From contig NZ_CANMFF010000003.1 in assembly GCF_947497005.1 (NCBI RefSeq), positions 62,001-126,000 on the forward strand: a stretch of 64,000 nt of DNA. The letters are read 5' to 3'. Positions within the stretch are counted from its first letter, which is position 1. The number at the start of each line of letters is the position of its first letter. Below are positions 42,078 through 51,217 of the stretch, piece by piece. Below the pieces are notes generated by a model. That model was given only the letters and a program-made list of their open reading frames with translations, ran no database searches and was not told where the DNA came from. Origin of the DNA: an uncultured Ruegeria sp. (GTDB lineage Bacteria; Pseudomonadota; Alphaproteobacteria; Rhodobacterales; Rhodobacteraceae). The position numbers and the translations under genes are program-made.

Positions 42078-42619
42078 GTTGAAACCGGTTCAACCTCGGA
42101 TTCGATCTGAATCTGCAGTGCATCGTTGAACCGGTTGAACGCACCGCACAAGGCGATGCGCCAGGTCAGTTCGACGATCTGGGCATCTGTGAACCACTCC
42201 CGCAGGTCAGACACTTCAGCATCACGCATGCGGCCCGACCGGGTCGTGACAGCTTCGGCATAGCGAACAACTGCCTTGTCACAGTCATCCAGTTCCGGAT
42301 GATCTTTGACGTCTGGCAGGCGCGCCGCACCTTCGGGGCTGAGGCCCGCCACCGTCAGCAACGGTGTATGATGCGAGATGCAATAATCGCAGGCGTTCAG
42401 TTTCGACACTGTCACCATGGCCAGTTCCAGAGCTCGACGCGGCAGGTTCTCCTGTTGCCGCAGCGTGGTCAGCATTCCGGTGACATGTTCCAGAACCGGG
42501 GGGCAATAAGCGGCCACGCGGGCCCAGTTGTCAAACGGCCCATACGCGCCCAGGGCCTCGTGGAATGCGCGCGCATTGTCGGTCATCTGCGGGTCCGACA
42601 AAGGGGAAATGCGGGTCAT
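42074..42619 (-). CDS. Carboxymuconolactone decarboxylase/AhpD-like peroxidase-related protein
   Basis: The 181-residue helical protein has the CxxC-x-x-H redox motif in [16 protein letters not shown] near residue 81, as in AhpD-type alkylhydroperoxidase-like proteins. It also shows the pattern [19 protein letters not shown]. It may reduce peroxides through a lipoyl or thiol partner, but the partner is not visible here. ATG 42619 follows AAGGAG. Confidence 0.82.
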   Translation of the reverse strand: MTRISPLSDPQMTDNARAFHEALGAYGPFDNWARVAAYCPPVLEHVTGMLTTLRQQENLPRRALELAMVTVSKLNACDYCISHHTPLLTVAGLSPEGAARLPDVKDHPELDDCDKAVVRYAEAVTTRSGRMRDAEVSDLREWFTDAQIVELTWRIALCGAFNRFNDALQIQIESEVEPVST

Positions 42620-42717
42620 GGTGAAAGCTCCTTTTTCGGTCAAGATATCTCAGGTTCCGGTCTCTGCGACAGCCGTCTAAAGATCACATATCCGAGACAC
42701 AGTGCCTCCACCGCTTA

Positions 42718-43293
42718 TCAAATGATATCGGTGGGCGAGTTGAACAGAATATAGAGCCCAACACAGACCATGATGTACGGCGCAATCCGATCCAGCCGGG
42801 CGACGCGCGGGCCAAGGCTTTTGGCGCGGGGCGCACCCCATGCTGCAACCGCAACCAGACCAGCGGCCGCAGTGACAGAGCCAACCAACGCTGCAACCCG
42901 ATAAGAAGGAGCTGAGTCCGCAAATAAAGGCGTCATAACGGCGAAACTATCGATCGATAGGCTCAGGAAAAGAGTCACCACCGACGTCACGGCCCCTTTT
43001 GCCTCTGCGTCGTCGTTCTCCGTCTTGCGAAATTGCTGCCAGATACCGCGCAAGCCAAACACCAGTGGGACAATGCCAAGGTAGCCGATCCAAAATGGCA
43101 GACCGCTTTGGTTCAGGCCCACTGCCACGGTCATGGCCAAAGTCAAAACGATCGCCTGCGCGACTGCAAAGCCTGCGATGGCGCGGCGCTGCTCCATCAC
43201 CAGAATCAAGCCAAGCAGGACGGCCAGATTGTCCAGGTTGGTGGATATCATCGCGATCCCGGATGATATCGCGAACAACGCGTGATCAAGCAT
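42718..43293 (-). CDS. Cadmium-resistance-transporter-like (CadD) membrane protein
   Basis: The 191-residue protein has about five or six membrane helices and two Asp-containing, CadD-like intramembrane motifs: STNLDNLAVLLGLI near residue 18 and LSLSIDSFAVMTPL near 110. CadD-type proteins are proposed cation efflux permeases. Its start overlaps the lpxB stop by 8 bp, so it may be coexpressed with lipid A genes. The TTG two codons earlier is an alternative start. Function is tentative. Confidence 0.6.
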   Translation of the reverse strand: MLDHALFAISSGIAMISTNLDNLAVLLGLILVMEQRRAIAGFAVAQAIVLTLAMTVAVGLNQSGLPFWIGYLGIVPLVFGLRGIWQQFRKTENDDAEAKGAVTSVVTLFLSLSIDSFAVMTPLFADSAPSYRVAALVGSVTAAAGLVAVAAWGAPRAKSLGPRVARLDRIAPYIMVCVGLYILFNSPTDII

Positions 43294-44452
43294 AGTCAAT
43301 CCGCATTCTGTCCAACACGGCCCGTGCCGCGCGTAAACCGGGGGCTTCTCCGCCTCGTCCCAACCGATCCATGGTCAGGTTCATGGCTTTCTGCTGCGCG
43401 TCCGGTGCGTCGGCCACATTTCGCAAGGCTTCTGCTATCTTTTTAGGCCGGCAATCATCCAGAAGACATTCCGGAACGGCGCGCGTTTCCGAGACCAGAT
43501 TGACCAGTGTAACGGTGTCCAGCTTGACCATCCGTTCCGCCATTTTCTGTGTCAGCCAATTGAGCTTGTACGCTATGACCATCGGCGTGTTCTGTGCAGC
43601 CAGTTCCAGCGAAACTGTGCCCGAGGCAGCCAGTGCAATATTTGCGGCGCCAAAGGCCGCAGTTTTATCTGCCCCGGCCCGATCTGCGCTCACTTGGCGA
43701 GGATCAAGTACCAAAGGGCTGCCGGGCCAGTTGGGCACCAAAGAGTTTATCAGATCAGTTGTTGCGCCCACGGTTGGGATCACAACGCGGAAATCAGGGT
43801 GATCGTTCAAAAACAGTTGCAATGCGCCGCTGAATGACTCCGCCAGACGTTCGATCTCACCCCGCCGTGACCCAGGCAAGGCCAGCAGGATCGGTGCGTC
43901 CCCCAGATCGAAACGGTTCCGGAACGCCGCGATCTCTTCTGGCGTGGCCGTAGGTTCGCTGGCCACAGGATGACCGACAAAGTCACATTCCATCCCTGCC
44001 CGCTCCATATATGGCGGCTCAAAAGGAAGAAGCGCCAGCACATGGTCGATGACCTTTGCCATCTTGTCGGCGCGCCCCGGTCGCCAGGCCCAAACACTGG
44101 GGGCAACATAGTGCACGGTCCGGATTTTGCTGTCGGCCTTTACGATCTTGGCCACGCGCAGGCTGAAATCAGGGCTGTCTATGGTGATCAGAACGTCCGG
44201 GTTTGTGTCCAGCACCGCCTGTGCCGTCTCTGAAATCCGCCGCTTGAGGTGGAAAAACTTCGGCAAAACTTCGACCAGACCCATTACCGAGAGTTCTGAC
44301 ATAGGAAACCGGCTGGCTAGGCCCTGCGCTTGCATCAGCGGTCCGCCTACCCCATCGAATTCAACATCAGGGATCAGAGTCTTCAACCCCTCCATCAAGG
44401 CGCCACCCAACCGATCGCCCGAAGGTTCACCGGCGACCAGAAATATACGCAT
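43286..44452 (-). CDS. lpxB: Lipid-A-disaccharide synthase
   Basis: The 388-residue glycosyltransferase (GT19) has the opening FLVAGEPSGDRLGGALMEGL, VHYVAPSVWAWRPGRA near 117 and LLALPGSRRGEIERL near 191. It joins UDP-2,3-diacylglucosamine and lipid X. It overlaps lpxI (TGATG) and is the last clear lipid A gene in this leftward series. Confidence 0.95.
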   Translation of the reverse strand: MRIFLVAGEPSGDRLGGALMEGLKTLIPDVEFDGVGGPLMQAQGLASRFPMSELSVMGLVEVLPKFFHLKRRISETAQAVLDTNPDVLITIDSPDFSLRVAKIVKADSKIRTVHYVAPSVWAWRPGRADKMAKVIDHVLALLPFEPPYMERAGMECDFVGHPVASEPTATPEEIAAFRNRFDLGDAPILLALPGSRRGEIERLAESFSGALQLFLNDHPDFRVVIPTVGATTDLINSLVPNWPGSPLVLDPRQVSADRAGADKTAAFGAANIALAASGTVSLELAAQNTPMVIAYKLNWLTQKMAERMVKLDTVTLVNLVSETRAVPECLLDDCRPKKIAEALRNVADAPDAQQKAMNLTMDRLGRGGEAPGLRAARAVLDRMRIDYA

Positions 44453-45246
44453 CAGACCGCCCGCTCGCGAATGTACAGGAACAGACCCAGGCGGTTACAC
44501 TCGGCGATGACATGGTCCTGTTGCAGAACCAGAACACCGCCTTTCTCGAGAACGATACCGGATAACCCCGCAGCCACTGCGTCTGTGACGGTATCGGGTC
44601 CGATGGCAGGTAAATCTGCGCGTCGGTCTTGATCGGGTTTGGGCCCCTTGAACAAAATACCGCCACCCGCATCCGGGCGTTGCGTCAGAGTTTGTAACAT
44701 CCAGGAGGTGCCAAAGATCCCTTCGATTGCCAGTGCCTGCCCTCTGGACACAGCACAGGCTTGCCCTGTGTCAGCGATCCCTATCGCACGCAGAATGCCC
44801 GCCGCACGGTCGGCATCGGCCATGTCGGCGTCGGACGGCTGCGCCTCGGTCAGGCATCCCAAGGGCGGCAACAGTCCGGGTGCGATTTCGTGCGCAGCGC
44901 GCACGTGCAGACCGGCGTTTTCCAATATACCGATAACAGCTCGCAAAGCCCCGTCATCACCCGACATAATGGCCTTCTGGATCACCGGAACCAACGGCAT
45001 GGTCGCTGCATCAATGCGGGTGGGGTCGATGGGCGGGCGCCGAACCGCTCCGGCCAGACAGATTTCGGTTACTCCCTGCACCGTCAGATCAGCAATGAAG
45101 CTGCCGAGTTGCTCAAGCGGGAACACAATATCCGCAGTCAAGTCGTCGGGCAGAAACCCTTCCATCGCACAGATCAAAGGTTGTTCCGTCAACTGGGCGA
45201 CCACTTCGGTCGGTAGCGCCCCGGTTCCCGCAATCAACGCAAGCAT
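44452..45246 (-). CDS. lpxI: UDP-2,3-diacylglucosamine pyrophosphatase LpxI
   Basis: The 264-residue protein matches LpxI (old DUF1009). It opens LALIAGTGALPTEVV and has VTEICLAGAVRRPPIDPTR near 60 and PDQDRRADLPAIGPDTV near 208, which contains the metal-binding Asp. It replaces LpxH in alphaproteobacteria, hydrolysing UDP-diacylglucosamine to lipid X. It lies 4 bp after lpxA. Confidence 0.92.
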   Translation of the reverse strand: MLALIAGTGALPTEVVAQLTEQPLICAMEGFLPDDLTADIVFPLEQLGSFIADLTVQGVTEICLAGAVRRPPIDPTRIDAATMPLVPVIQKAIMSGDDGALRAVIGILENAGLHVRAAHEIAPGLLPPLGCLTEAQPSDADMADADRAAGILRAIGIADTGQACAVSRGQALAIEGIFGTSWMLQTLTQRPDAGGGILFKGPKPDQDRRADLPAIGPDTVTDAVAAGLSGIVLEKGGVLVLQQDHVIAECNRLGLFLYIRERAV

Positions 45247-45250
45247 GATC

Positions 45251-46036
45251 CTATTTCCTCGGGGTCAGGAAGGAGCGATCAGTGTGACCAGTGACAAAAT
45301 CGACGATTTGCTGAACGTAGTCACTTTGGTTACCCTCACCGATCCGGCCAGCGCGATCCATAAAGGTTCCGTCGCCGTCAGACAGTTCCTTGAACGCAGC
45401 ACGCAGTGCCGAGATATCTTCGCGCGATACACCTTTGCGTTTAAGACCGACAAGGTTAAGACCGTCCAGCTCACCCCTTGATGCTTGCACCAAACCATAG
45501 GGAATTACGTCCTTGGGCACCATCGTCAGCGCACCAATGATTGCCCCACGCCCGACGCGCACCCATTGGTGCAGGCCCGAGATGCCGCCGACGATCACAT
45601 CGTCTTCGACAATACAATGACCCGCAGCACCGGCGTTATTGACCATGATAACCCGGTTGCCCATCTGTACGTCATGGGCAACATGAACTCCTGCCATCAG
45701 CAGGCAATCATCACCGATCCGGGTGACGCCACCGCCACCGTCAGTACCGGTATTGATCGTGACATGTTCCCGAATGCGGTTGCGTTCACCGATTTCAAGG
45801 CGGGTATTTTCGCCACCGAATTTCAGATCCTGCGGGATTTCACCAATCACCGAAAAATTGAATATCACCGTATCACTACCGATCGATGTATCACCGGTCA
45901 CAACCACATGCGATTTCAATTCGACCCGATCAGCCAGTTTCACCTGCGCGCCCACAAAGCAGAACGGACCGATTTTACAGTCTTGTCCGATCTGCGCACC
46001 GTCTTCGACAATCGCGCTGGGGTGGATACCGCTCAT
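45251..46036 (-). CDS. lpxA: Acyl-ACP-UDP-N-acetylglucosamine O-acyltransferase
   Basis: The 261-residue enzyme has a left-handed beta-helix with hexapeptide repeats and the catalytic His in [21 protein letters not shown] / [12 protein letters not shown] (near residues 115-145). It attaches the first 3-hydroxyacyl chain to UDP-GlcNAc. The start overlaps the fabZ stop by 4 bp, giving fabZ-lpxA coupling, which balances fatty acid and lipid A synthesis. Confidence 0.95.
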   Translation of the reverse strand: MSGIHPSAIVEDGAQIGQDCKIGPFCFVGAQVKLADRVELKSHVVVTGDTSIGSDTVIFNFSVIGEIPQDLKFGGENTRLEIGERNRIREHVTINTGTDGGGGVTRIGDDCLLMAGVHVAHDVQMGNRVIMVNNAGAAGHCIVEDDVIVGGISGLHQWVRVGRGAIIGALTMVPKDVIPYGLVQASRGELDGLNLVGLKRKGVSREDISALRAAFKELSDGDGTFMDRAGRIGEGNQSDYVQQIVDFVTGHTDRSFLTPRK

Positions 46037-46506
46037 GTTGTCTTTTCCATATCCCAGTCCACATAGGCCGAGAATTCAGCCTCGGCAGCCACGTCACCAT
46101 CGACAGTGGCACGGCCGCTGAACTTGAATAGCTTGCCACCCTTTTTGCCGCGAACCGTTTCCACATGCATTTCCAGAACGTCACCAGGTACAACCTTGCG
46201 GCGGAATTTGCACTTGTCGATGCTCATGAAGTAAATCAGCAACTCGGTGTCGATGACATCCATCCCAACACCCAGCATCACGCCTGCGGTCTGCGCCATC
46301 GCCTCGACAATAGTGACACCTGGCATGATCGGTGTTCCGGGAAAATGGCCCTGAAAATGCGGCTCGTTCATGGTGACATTCTTGATGCCGCGCGCCGATT
46401 GATAGCCCGAGATATCAACCACCTTGTCGACCAGCAAAAACGGATAGCGATGCGGCAGGATCCTCTGGATCAGCTGAATGTCGGCGCTTTTGGTTTCAGT
46501 GCTCAT
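46033..46506 (-). CDS. fabZ: 3-hydroxyacyl-ACP dehydratase FabZ
   Basis: The 157-residue hotdog enzyme has the catalytic His in [13 protein letters not shown] near residue 18 and Glu in [20 protein letters not shown] near 53. It dehydrates 3-hydroxyacyl-ACP in fatty acid synthesis. The ATG at 46506 is the family-aligned start; the frame opens 37 codons earlier. lpxD, often found directly upstream, is not present here. Confidence 0.95.
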   Translation of the reverse strand: MSTETKSADIQLIQRILPHRYPFLLVDKVVDISGYQSARGIKNVTMNEPHFQGHFPGTPIMPGVTIVEAMAQTAGVMLGVGMDVIDTELLIYFMSIDKCKFRRKVVPGDVLEMHVETVRGKKGGKLFKFSGRATVDGDVAAEAEFSAYVDWDMEKTT

Positions 46507-46579
46507 GATGCAGATGTCCTGTTTTGGGTGTTTCTTTTTTTGCGTGGTTAGCAATACAGCAACCCAAGGGCAAGCGAAC

Positions 46580-47158
46580 CTATTCGCCCTTGCCCTCCTG
46601 CAACCCGCTTCCATCACCGATTACCGCGTCAATTCGTGTGATCGCGGCCTCGGTGATGTCCGATGTGCTGACAACGACGTTGGATCGTTCGATCATCACG
46701 CTGGCACCGAATTCCCGCAACAGATCGACAAGCACTGGGCGTACGATCTCGAAAAAGGTTTGTTGCGCTTCTTCGCTGCGGCGCGCCAGAACGTCAAGTT
46801 TTGCCCTTTGCCCCTCACGGTGGGACTGAACCTTGAGATCAAACGCCTCGGCCAGCGGGCGAAACTCTTCGGCCGGCAATGTGGCGCGCTGATCCGTAAG
46901 TTCCCTCTCCTCGCGGCTCAGTTCCGCCACGATCCGTTCGTTTTCTTCGGCCAGCAATGCGCTTTCTTTTTCGATTTCGCGCAAAACGCGTTGTCCGAAG
47001 GCCGATTTGGTAAAAAGCTCTTCGCCGGACAAAGTGACTACGCTGGCTTGTGGTACGCCCAGCTGCTGCGCATTCACCAAAGGCGCCGAGACTACCGCCA
47101 GAAATGCACACAGGGCCCAAAGCGGGCCCTGAGTAGTTGTAAGCAATCTGTACAGCAT
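46580..47158 (-). CDS. OmpH/Skp-family periplasmic chaperone
   Basis: The 192-residue protein has a signal peptide (about residues 1-30, ending PLVNA-QQ) and a charged coiled coil with [28 protein letters not shown] near 60-90, as in Skp/OmpH. Skp carries unfolded outer-membrane proteins to the BAM complex. It starts 6 bp after bamA, the standard pairing. Confidence 0.88.
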   Translation of the reverse strand: MLYRLLTTTQGPLWALCAFLAVVSAPLVNAQQLGVPQASVVTLSGEELFTKSAFGQRVLREIEKESALLAEENERIVAELSREERELTDQRATLPAEEFRPLAEAFDLKVQSHREGQRAKLDVLARRSEEAQQTFFEIVRPVLVDLLREFGASVMIERSNVVVSTSDITEAAITRIDAVIGDGSGLQEGKGE

Positions 47159-47164
47159 CCTAGA

Positions 47165-49525
47165 TCAGAACCGGGCCTGGATGGTCAGGTCAAAATTCTG
47201 TTCCTTGTCAAAGGTTTCTTTTTTAAGGGCTTTCGAGAAGTTGAACTGCAATGGCCCGAAGGGTGTTTCCCACAGAACCGACACACCAACTACGTGGCGG
47301 ATAGATCCGCTGGCACCTACGATGTTCGCGCCTGCTGTGTTCACATCATCGATGTTGTACAGATTGCCGACGTCGTAGAACAGACCACCGCGAAGACCCA
47401 GCTCCTCGGGCAGACCCAGCGGGAAGTCGGTTTCAAACCGGGCTACCCAGTAATAGTTGCCGCCAATGGCATCATCCTGACCGTTGGACAGATCGCGCGG
47501 GCCAAGGCCTGCGGGTTCAAATCCGCGGAATGTGTTGGGGCCCAACACGAATCGGTCGATGGTGCGGCTGAAATCATTGCCCGTCCAGTTCAGAGCGCCG
47601 AGTTCCAGGGTTGCGCGCAAAACAACTTCTTCATTCCAGACCCGCGTTTGGGCGATACCGCGCGCTGTGGTTTTGAAGTATTTATTGTCGCCACCCAGCC
47701 CTGCTGCGTCAACACCGACCTCGAACAGGACGCCCGAGTTCGGATCCAAACCGCCACGGCGGCTGTCATAGATGTATGACAGGCCCAGCGAGCTGGTCGA
47801 CCGTTCGCCCTGTGCGATTTCCGAGGAAATTACCGCGCCATTGATCTCGTTGTCCTGCTGCGTCATCTCGCTGCGTTCCCAGCCGTAACGGACCCGTAGA
47901 GATGACAGTTCACCAATCGCGTAGGTCAGTTGCGGCGTAAAGAACAGCGCGCTGGTGTCGTAACTTGCGAACCCGGAATTGGTGGCTGCCAGACCCAGAC
48001 CAAGATCAAATCGCAGTTTGCGGCCCAGCAAATAGGGTTCGGTAAAGTTAATCGTGTACTGTTCCGAATCCTGCGCAGTAGAAATCGACACGCCGAGGTT
48101 CTGACCTCGGCCAAGGAAGTTGGCCTCGTTCAGACCGATCGCAATCCCGAAACCGTCCGTGACCGAGTAGCTGCCGCCGAGGCTCAGTGAACCGGTGGGT
48201 TGCTCTTCGACATCCACGTCCAGAATTACCTGGCTGGGCGACGAACCCTCTCGTGGTTCCACTTCCGCCACAGCAAAGAAGCCCAACGCATTGATCCGTT
48301 CAGCTGCCTGGCGAATTTCACGCGGGTTGAACGGGTCACCCTCGACGGTGTCGAACTGACGCCGGATCACGCGGTCCAGTGTGGTGGTGTTGCCTTCAAT
48401 ATCGATACGCTCAACAAAGATTCGCGGACCTTTTGTCAGGACAAACTCGATATCCAAGGTTAGGTCGCGATCATTGCGCGTGACGCGAGGTTCGACGCGC
48501 AGGAAATCCACACCTTGTTTCAAACCAAGACGTTCCTGCCGCGCAATCGAGCTTTCAACAAGCGTCGGCGTATAGGTCACGCCAGGCTTGATTTTCAAAG
48601 CTTGCTGATAAGGCGCGGCATCCACACCCGGGATTTCGCTAACGGTTGTGATCTTCCCGAACGAGAATTTCTGTCCTTCGGTCACGTTCATCACCAGGAA
48701 AAACGCATCCCGTTCACGGGTGAACTCGACATTGGCGCTGTTTACACGGAAATCGACGTACCCCCGCGACAGGTAGAAATCGCGAATGACCTGCTTATCG
48801 AACTCGATACGGTCACCAATAAACGTGTCGTTCCGGAAGAATGTCCGCAGGATCGTTGCCTGCTTGGTTTCCAGAACTCGGCGCAAACGGCGATCAGAAA
48901 AAGCACGGTTGCCAACAAAGCTGACACGTTCGACTTCAATAGTGGTGCCTTCTGCCACTTCAAAAACAAGATCGACCCGATTGTCGCTGCGGCGAATGAT
49001 CCGTGGGATAACGGTCGCGGCCACGCGGCCTTGGGCCGAATACACTTCGGCGATCATATCGGCATCAGATTCGGCCACTTGCGGTGTAAAGACTCGACGC
49101 GGCTGAGACTGGATCACATCCAGCAACACGTCATCCTTGACGCGACTGTTGCCCTCAATGTTGATCTGGTTGATCGTCGGGTATTCCTGCACCTCGATGA
49201 CCAGTGTTGAGCCACGCGGCGTTAATTCGACTGTCTCAAATACACCACTGTCAAGCAAACGCTGATACGCATCGTTGAGCTGACCTGACGTGACAGTCTG
49301 GCCGGGTTCGATTCCCGTTCGGGCAATGATCGTACCGGTTTCGATCCGCCGATTGCCTTCAACGTCAAAGGAGTTGATCGTAAAGTTCTGCGCCTGTGCT
49401 GCATGCGGAAATATCAGTAAGCTCGCTGCAACAAAAAGGAAAAGAACCGTTAGCGCCTGCCACAAAATATTGTTTGTCGGCAATTGCTCCCCGCAGGATG
49501 TGCCCGCCCCTGGCCTGTCAGTCAT
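47165..49525 (-). CDS. bamA: Outer membrane protein assembly factor BamA
   Basis: The 786-residue protein has a signal peptide ending near FPHAAQAQ (residue 46), five POTRA domains (for example FDVEGNRRIETGTII and FVGNRAFSDRRLRRVL), and a C-terminal 16-strand barrel. The conserved VRGF-type motif appears as FRGFEPAGLGPRD, and the final residue is Phe (TIQARF). It inserts beta-barrel proteins. The signal region is longer than usual, so an internal start is possible. Confidence 0.95.
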   Translation of the reverse strand: MTDRPGAGTSCGEQLPTNNILWQALTVLFLFVAASLLIFPHAAQAQNFTINSFDVEGNRRIETGTIIARTGIEPGQTVTSGQLNDAYQRLLDSGVFETVELTPRGSTLVIEVQEYPTINQINIEGNSRVKDDVLLDVIQSQPRRVFTPQVAESDADMIAEVYSAQGRVAATVIPRIIRRSDNRVDLVFEVAEGTTIEVERVSFVGNRAFSDRRLRRVLETKQATILRTFFRNDTFIGDRIEFDKQVIRDFYLSRGYVDFRVNSANVEFTRERDAFFLVMNVTEGQKFSFGKITTVSEIPGVDAAPYQQALKIKPGVTYTPTLVESSIARQERLGLKQGVDFLRVEPRVTRNDRDLTLDIEFVLTKGPRIFVERIDIEGNTTTLDRVIRRQFDTVEGDPFNPREIRQAAERINALGFFAVAEVEPREGSSPSQVILDVDVEEQPTGSLSLGGSYSVTDGFGIAIGLNEANFLGRGQNLGVSISTAQDSEQYTINFTEPYLLGRKLRFDLGLGLAATNSGFASYDTSALFFTPQLTYAIGELSSLRVRYGWERSEMTQQDNEINGAVISSEIAQGERSTSSLGLSYIYDSRRGGLDPNSGVLFEVGVDAAGLGGDNKYFKTTARGIAQTRVWNEEVVLRATLELGALNWTGNDFSRTIDRFVLGPNTFRGFEPAGLGPRDLSNGQDDAIGGNYYWVARFETDFPLGLPEELGLRGGLFYDVGNLYNIDDVNTAGANIVGASGSIRHVVGVSVLWETPFGPLQFNFSKALKKETFDKEQNFDLTIQARF

Positions 49526-49653
49526 TTTGTGCTCTACCCAGAATTTTAAGACTTTAATGCTGAGTAGCGGGATTGAATGAGCTTGTCAAAAGGCGAAATC
49601 AAAGCAATCCGGAAGACTGCATTGTGTTTCATGGTCTTCGATTTCAAGTAGAA

Positions 49654-49782
49654 TCACATGGTCGCCAAATAGGCCGCACCTGCCATCGCCAACGCAGTAA
49701 CCGCAAAGCTCAGCAGAACGTCCCAATTCAACAGGAACAGGAAGCTAAAGCTCTGGTACGATTTTCTCAGCGTTTTGGTCAT
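49654..49782 (-). CDS. 42-residue single-helix membrane peptide between rseP and bamA
   Basis: A short gene encodes 42 residues: a basic N-terminus (MTKTLRKSYQSFSF), the segment LFLLNWDVLLSF, and a C-terminal hydrophobic Ala-rich helix ending AAYLATM. GAGGG precedes the ATG at 49782 with normal spacing. It lies 78 bp after rseP and 128 bp before bamA on the same strand, so it is probably in the same transcript. A similar FLLNWD peptide at this spot is familiar to me from other Rhodobacteraceae. Function is unknown; a link to envelope assembly or proteolysis is inferred from position. Confidence 0.68.
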   Translation of the reverse strand: MTKTLRKSYQSFSFLFLLNWDVLLSFAVTALAMAGAAYLATM

Positions 49783-49860
49783 GGCGTTTCCCTCAGACGC
49801 AAAGAGAATACCGTCAAATTAAGGCAATAATGCGGCTCAAATTTGGACTGCGCGCCACAA

Positions 49861-51213
49861 TCAACAGAACAGGTCGTTGCTTACCGAAAACAGCATAAGT
49901 GTAAGGATGATGGTGATCCCCACTCCCATCAGAACCCGCAGCGCTCCGTCACTAGGCGGTTTCCCTGCGATAGCCTCATACGCGTAAAAGACCAGATGCC
50001 CGCCATCCAGCGCGGGGATCGGAAACAGGTTCAACAATCCAACAGCAGTCGACAGGACAGCGATGAAGAAGATGAAGTTCTGCGCCCCCTGGCTGGCCAT
50101 CGCACCCGAGGTTTCGGCAATTCCGATCGGCCCCGAAATGTTGCAGGTACTGATCGCGCCCGTCACCATGTGCCACATGCCCGAAAGCGATCCTTCGATG
50201 ATGCGACCTGTCTGCCTGACACCGCCCGTCAGTGAATCGATAATGCCCGCCGGTTCCGTCGCAGGTTCCAGCATCATGCCACCGATGATTCCAATGCGCC
50301 AATGCGTGACAAAGCCACCATCCGGCTGTGGTTCATCCGTGCGACGCGGCGCCAAAGCGAATTCCAGTTCCGAGCCATCCCGCCAGACGCCCAGCAACAA
50401 GACCCGGCCGTCCGACCCTTCGACAAAGTCCTTCAGCTGATCGAACGCAAAAATCGGCTCGCCATTGACTGTCGTGATGACATCACCTTGTTCCAACTGG
50501 ATATCCATGGCCGCGCTGCGTGGTGCAACCTGTCGGATCAGCGGCGGGAACATCCAGGGCGCCTGAACAACCAGGGTTTCGCCGTCCCGGATCACCGTAT
50601 AATCCAGAACCGGTTCGACAGGCAGAGCATCAATGAAGCCCTGCCATGCACCCTCTTCATCATAGTCCGGCGTTGGAATGCCGGCGATTGCCGAGATGAC
50701 ATCGCCTTCTCTCAATTCCTGCACAGTGCCTGGCAATGGTTGCAACGAACCGACTGTCAGCGGCTCTCGCGATACGCCTTGTGACCAGAAGATCAGGCCA
50801 AAAACCAGAATGGACATGGCAAAGTTGAAGGCAGGCCCTGCTGCGACCGTTGCGGCACGCGCCCATAATGGCGCACCGTGCATGGTGCGGCGCAGCTCTT
50901 CGGGGCTTTGCGTGGCGATATCTTCCATAGTCTCTTCGTCTTTGCCCGATGCAGCATTGGCATCGCCCAAAAACTTCACGTAGCCGCCAAATGGCAGCAG
51001 CGCGAGCTGCCATCTGGTGCCGTGCTTGTCCATACGGCTCCAGAGAACCGGACCAAACCCGATCGAGAATACCTCGGCATGAATGCCTGACCAGCGCCCC
51101 ACAATATAGTGGCCGTATTCGTGCACCGCGACGATGACCGACAAGGCGATGACAAATGCAACAATCGTCCAAAGAAGATTGCCAAATTGTGGGATTAGGG
51201 AAAGTACGTCCAA
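49861..51213 (-). CDS. rseP: RIP zinc metalloprotease RseP (site-2 protease family)
   Basis: The 450-residue intramembrane protease has the zinc motif HEYGH in VAVHEYGHYIVGRWSG near residue 25. Two PDZ-like segments follow at about 130-310, and the second metal site is NLFPIPALDGGH near 395. It cleaves membrane-bound anti-sigma factors or signal peptides. I chose the TTG start at 51213, placed 6 nt after AGGA; in-frame upstream starts would overlap dxr by more than 50 bp. Confidence 0.92.
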   Translation of the reverse strand: MDVLSLIPQFGNLLWTIVAFVIALSVIVAVHEYGHYIVGRWSGIHAEVFSIGFGPVLWSRMDKHGTRWQLALLPFGGYVKFLGDANAASGKDEETMEDIATQSPEELRRTMHGAPLWARAATVAAGPAFNFAMSILVFGLIFWSQGVSREPLTVGSLQPLPGTVQELREGDVISAIAGIPTPDYDEEGAWQGFIDALPVEPVLDYTVIRDGETLVVQAPWMFPPLIRQVAPRSAAMDIQLEQGDVITTVNGEPIFAFDQLKDFVEGSDGRVLLLGVWRDGSELEFALAPRRTDEPQPDGGFVTHWRIGIIGGMMLEPATEPAGIIDSLTGGVRQTGRIIEGSLSGMWHMVTGAISTCNISGPIGIAETSGAMASQGAQNFIFFIAVLSTAVGLLNLFPIPALDGGHLVFYAYEAIAGKPPSDGALRVLMGVGITIILTLMLFSVSNDLFC

Positions 51214-51217
51214 AATT

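Noticed and set aside
46478..47779. A 433-codon rightward open frame
   Set aside because: It is antisense to fabZ, ompH and bamA, which are all clear by homology. High-GC coding bias creates such mirror frames.
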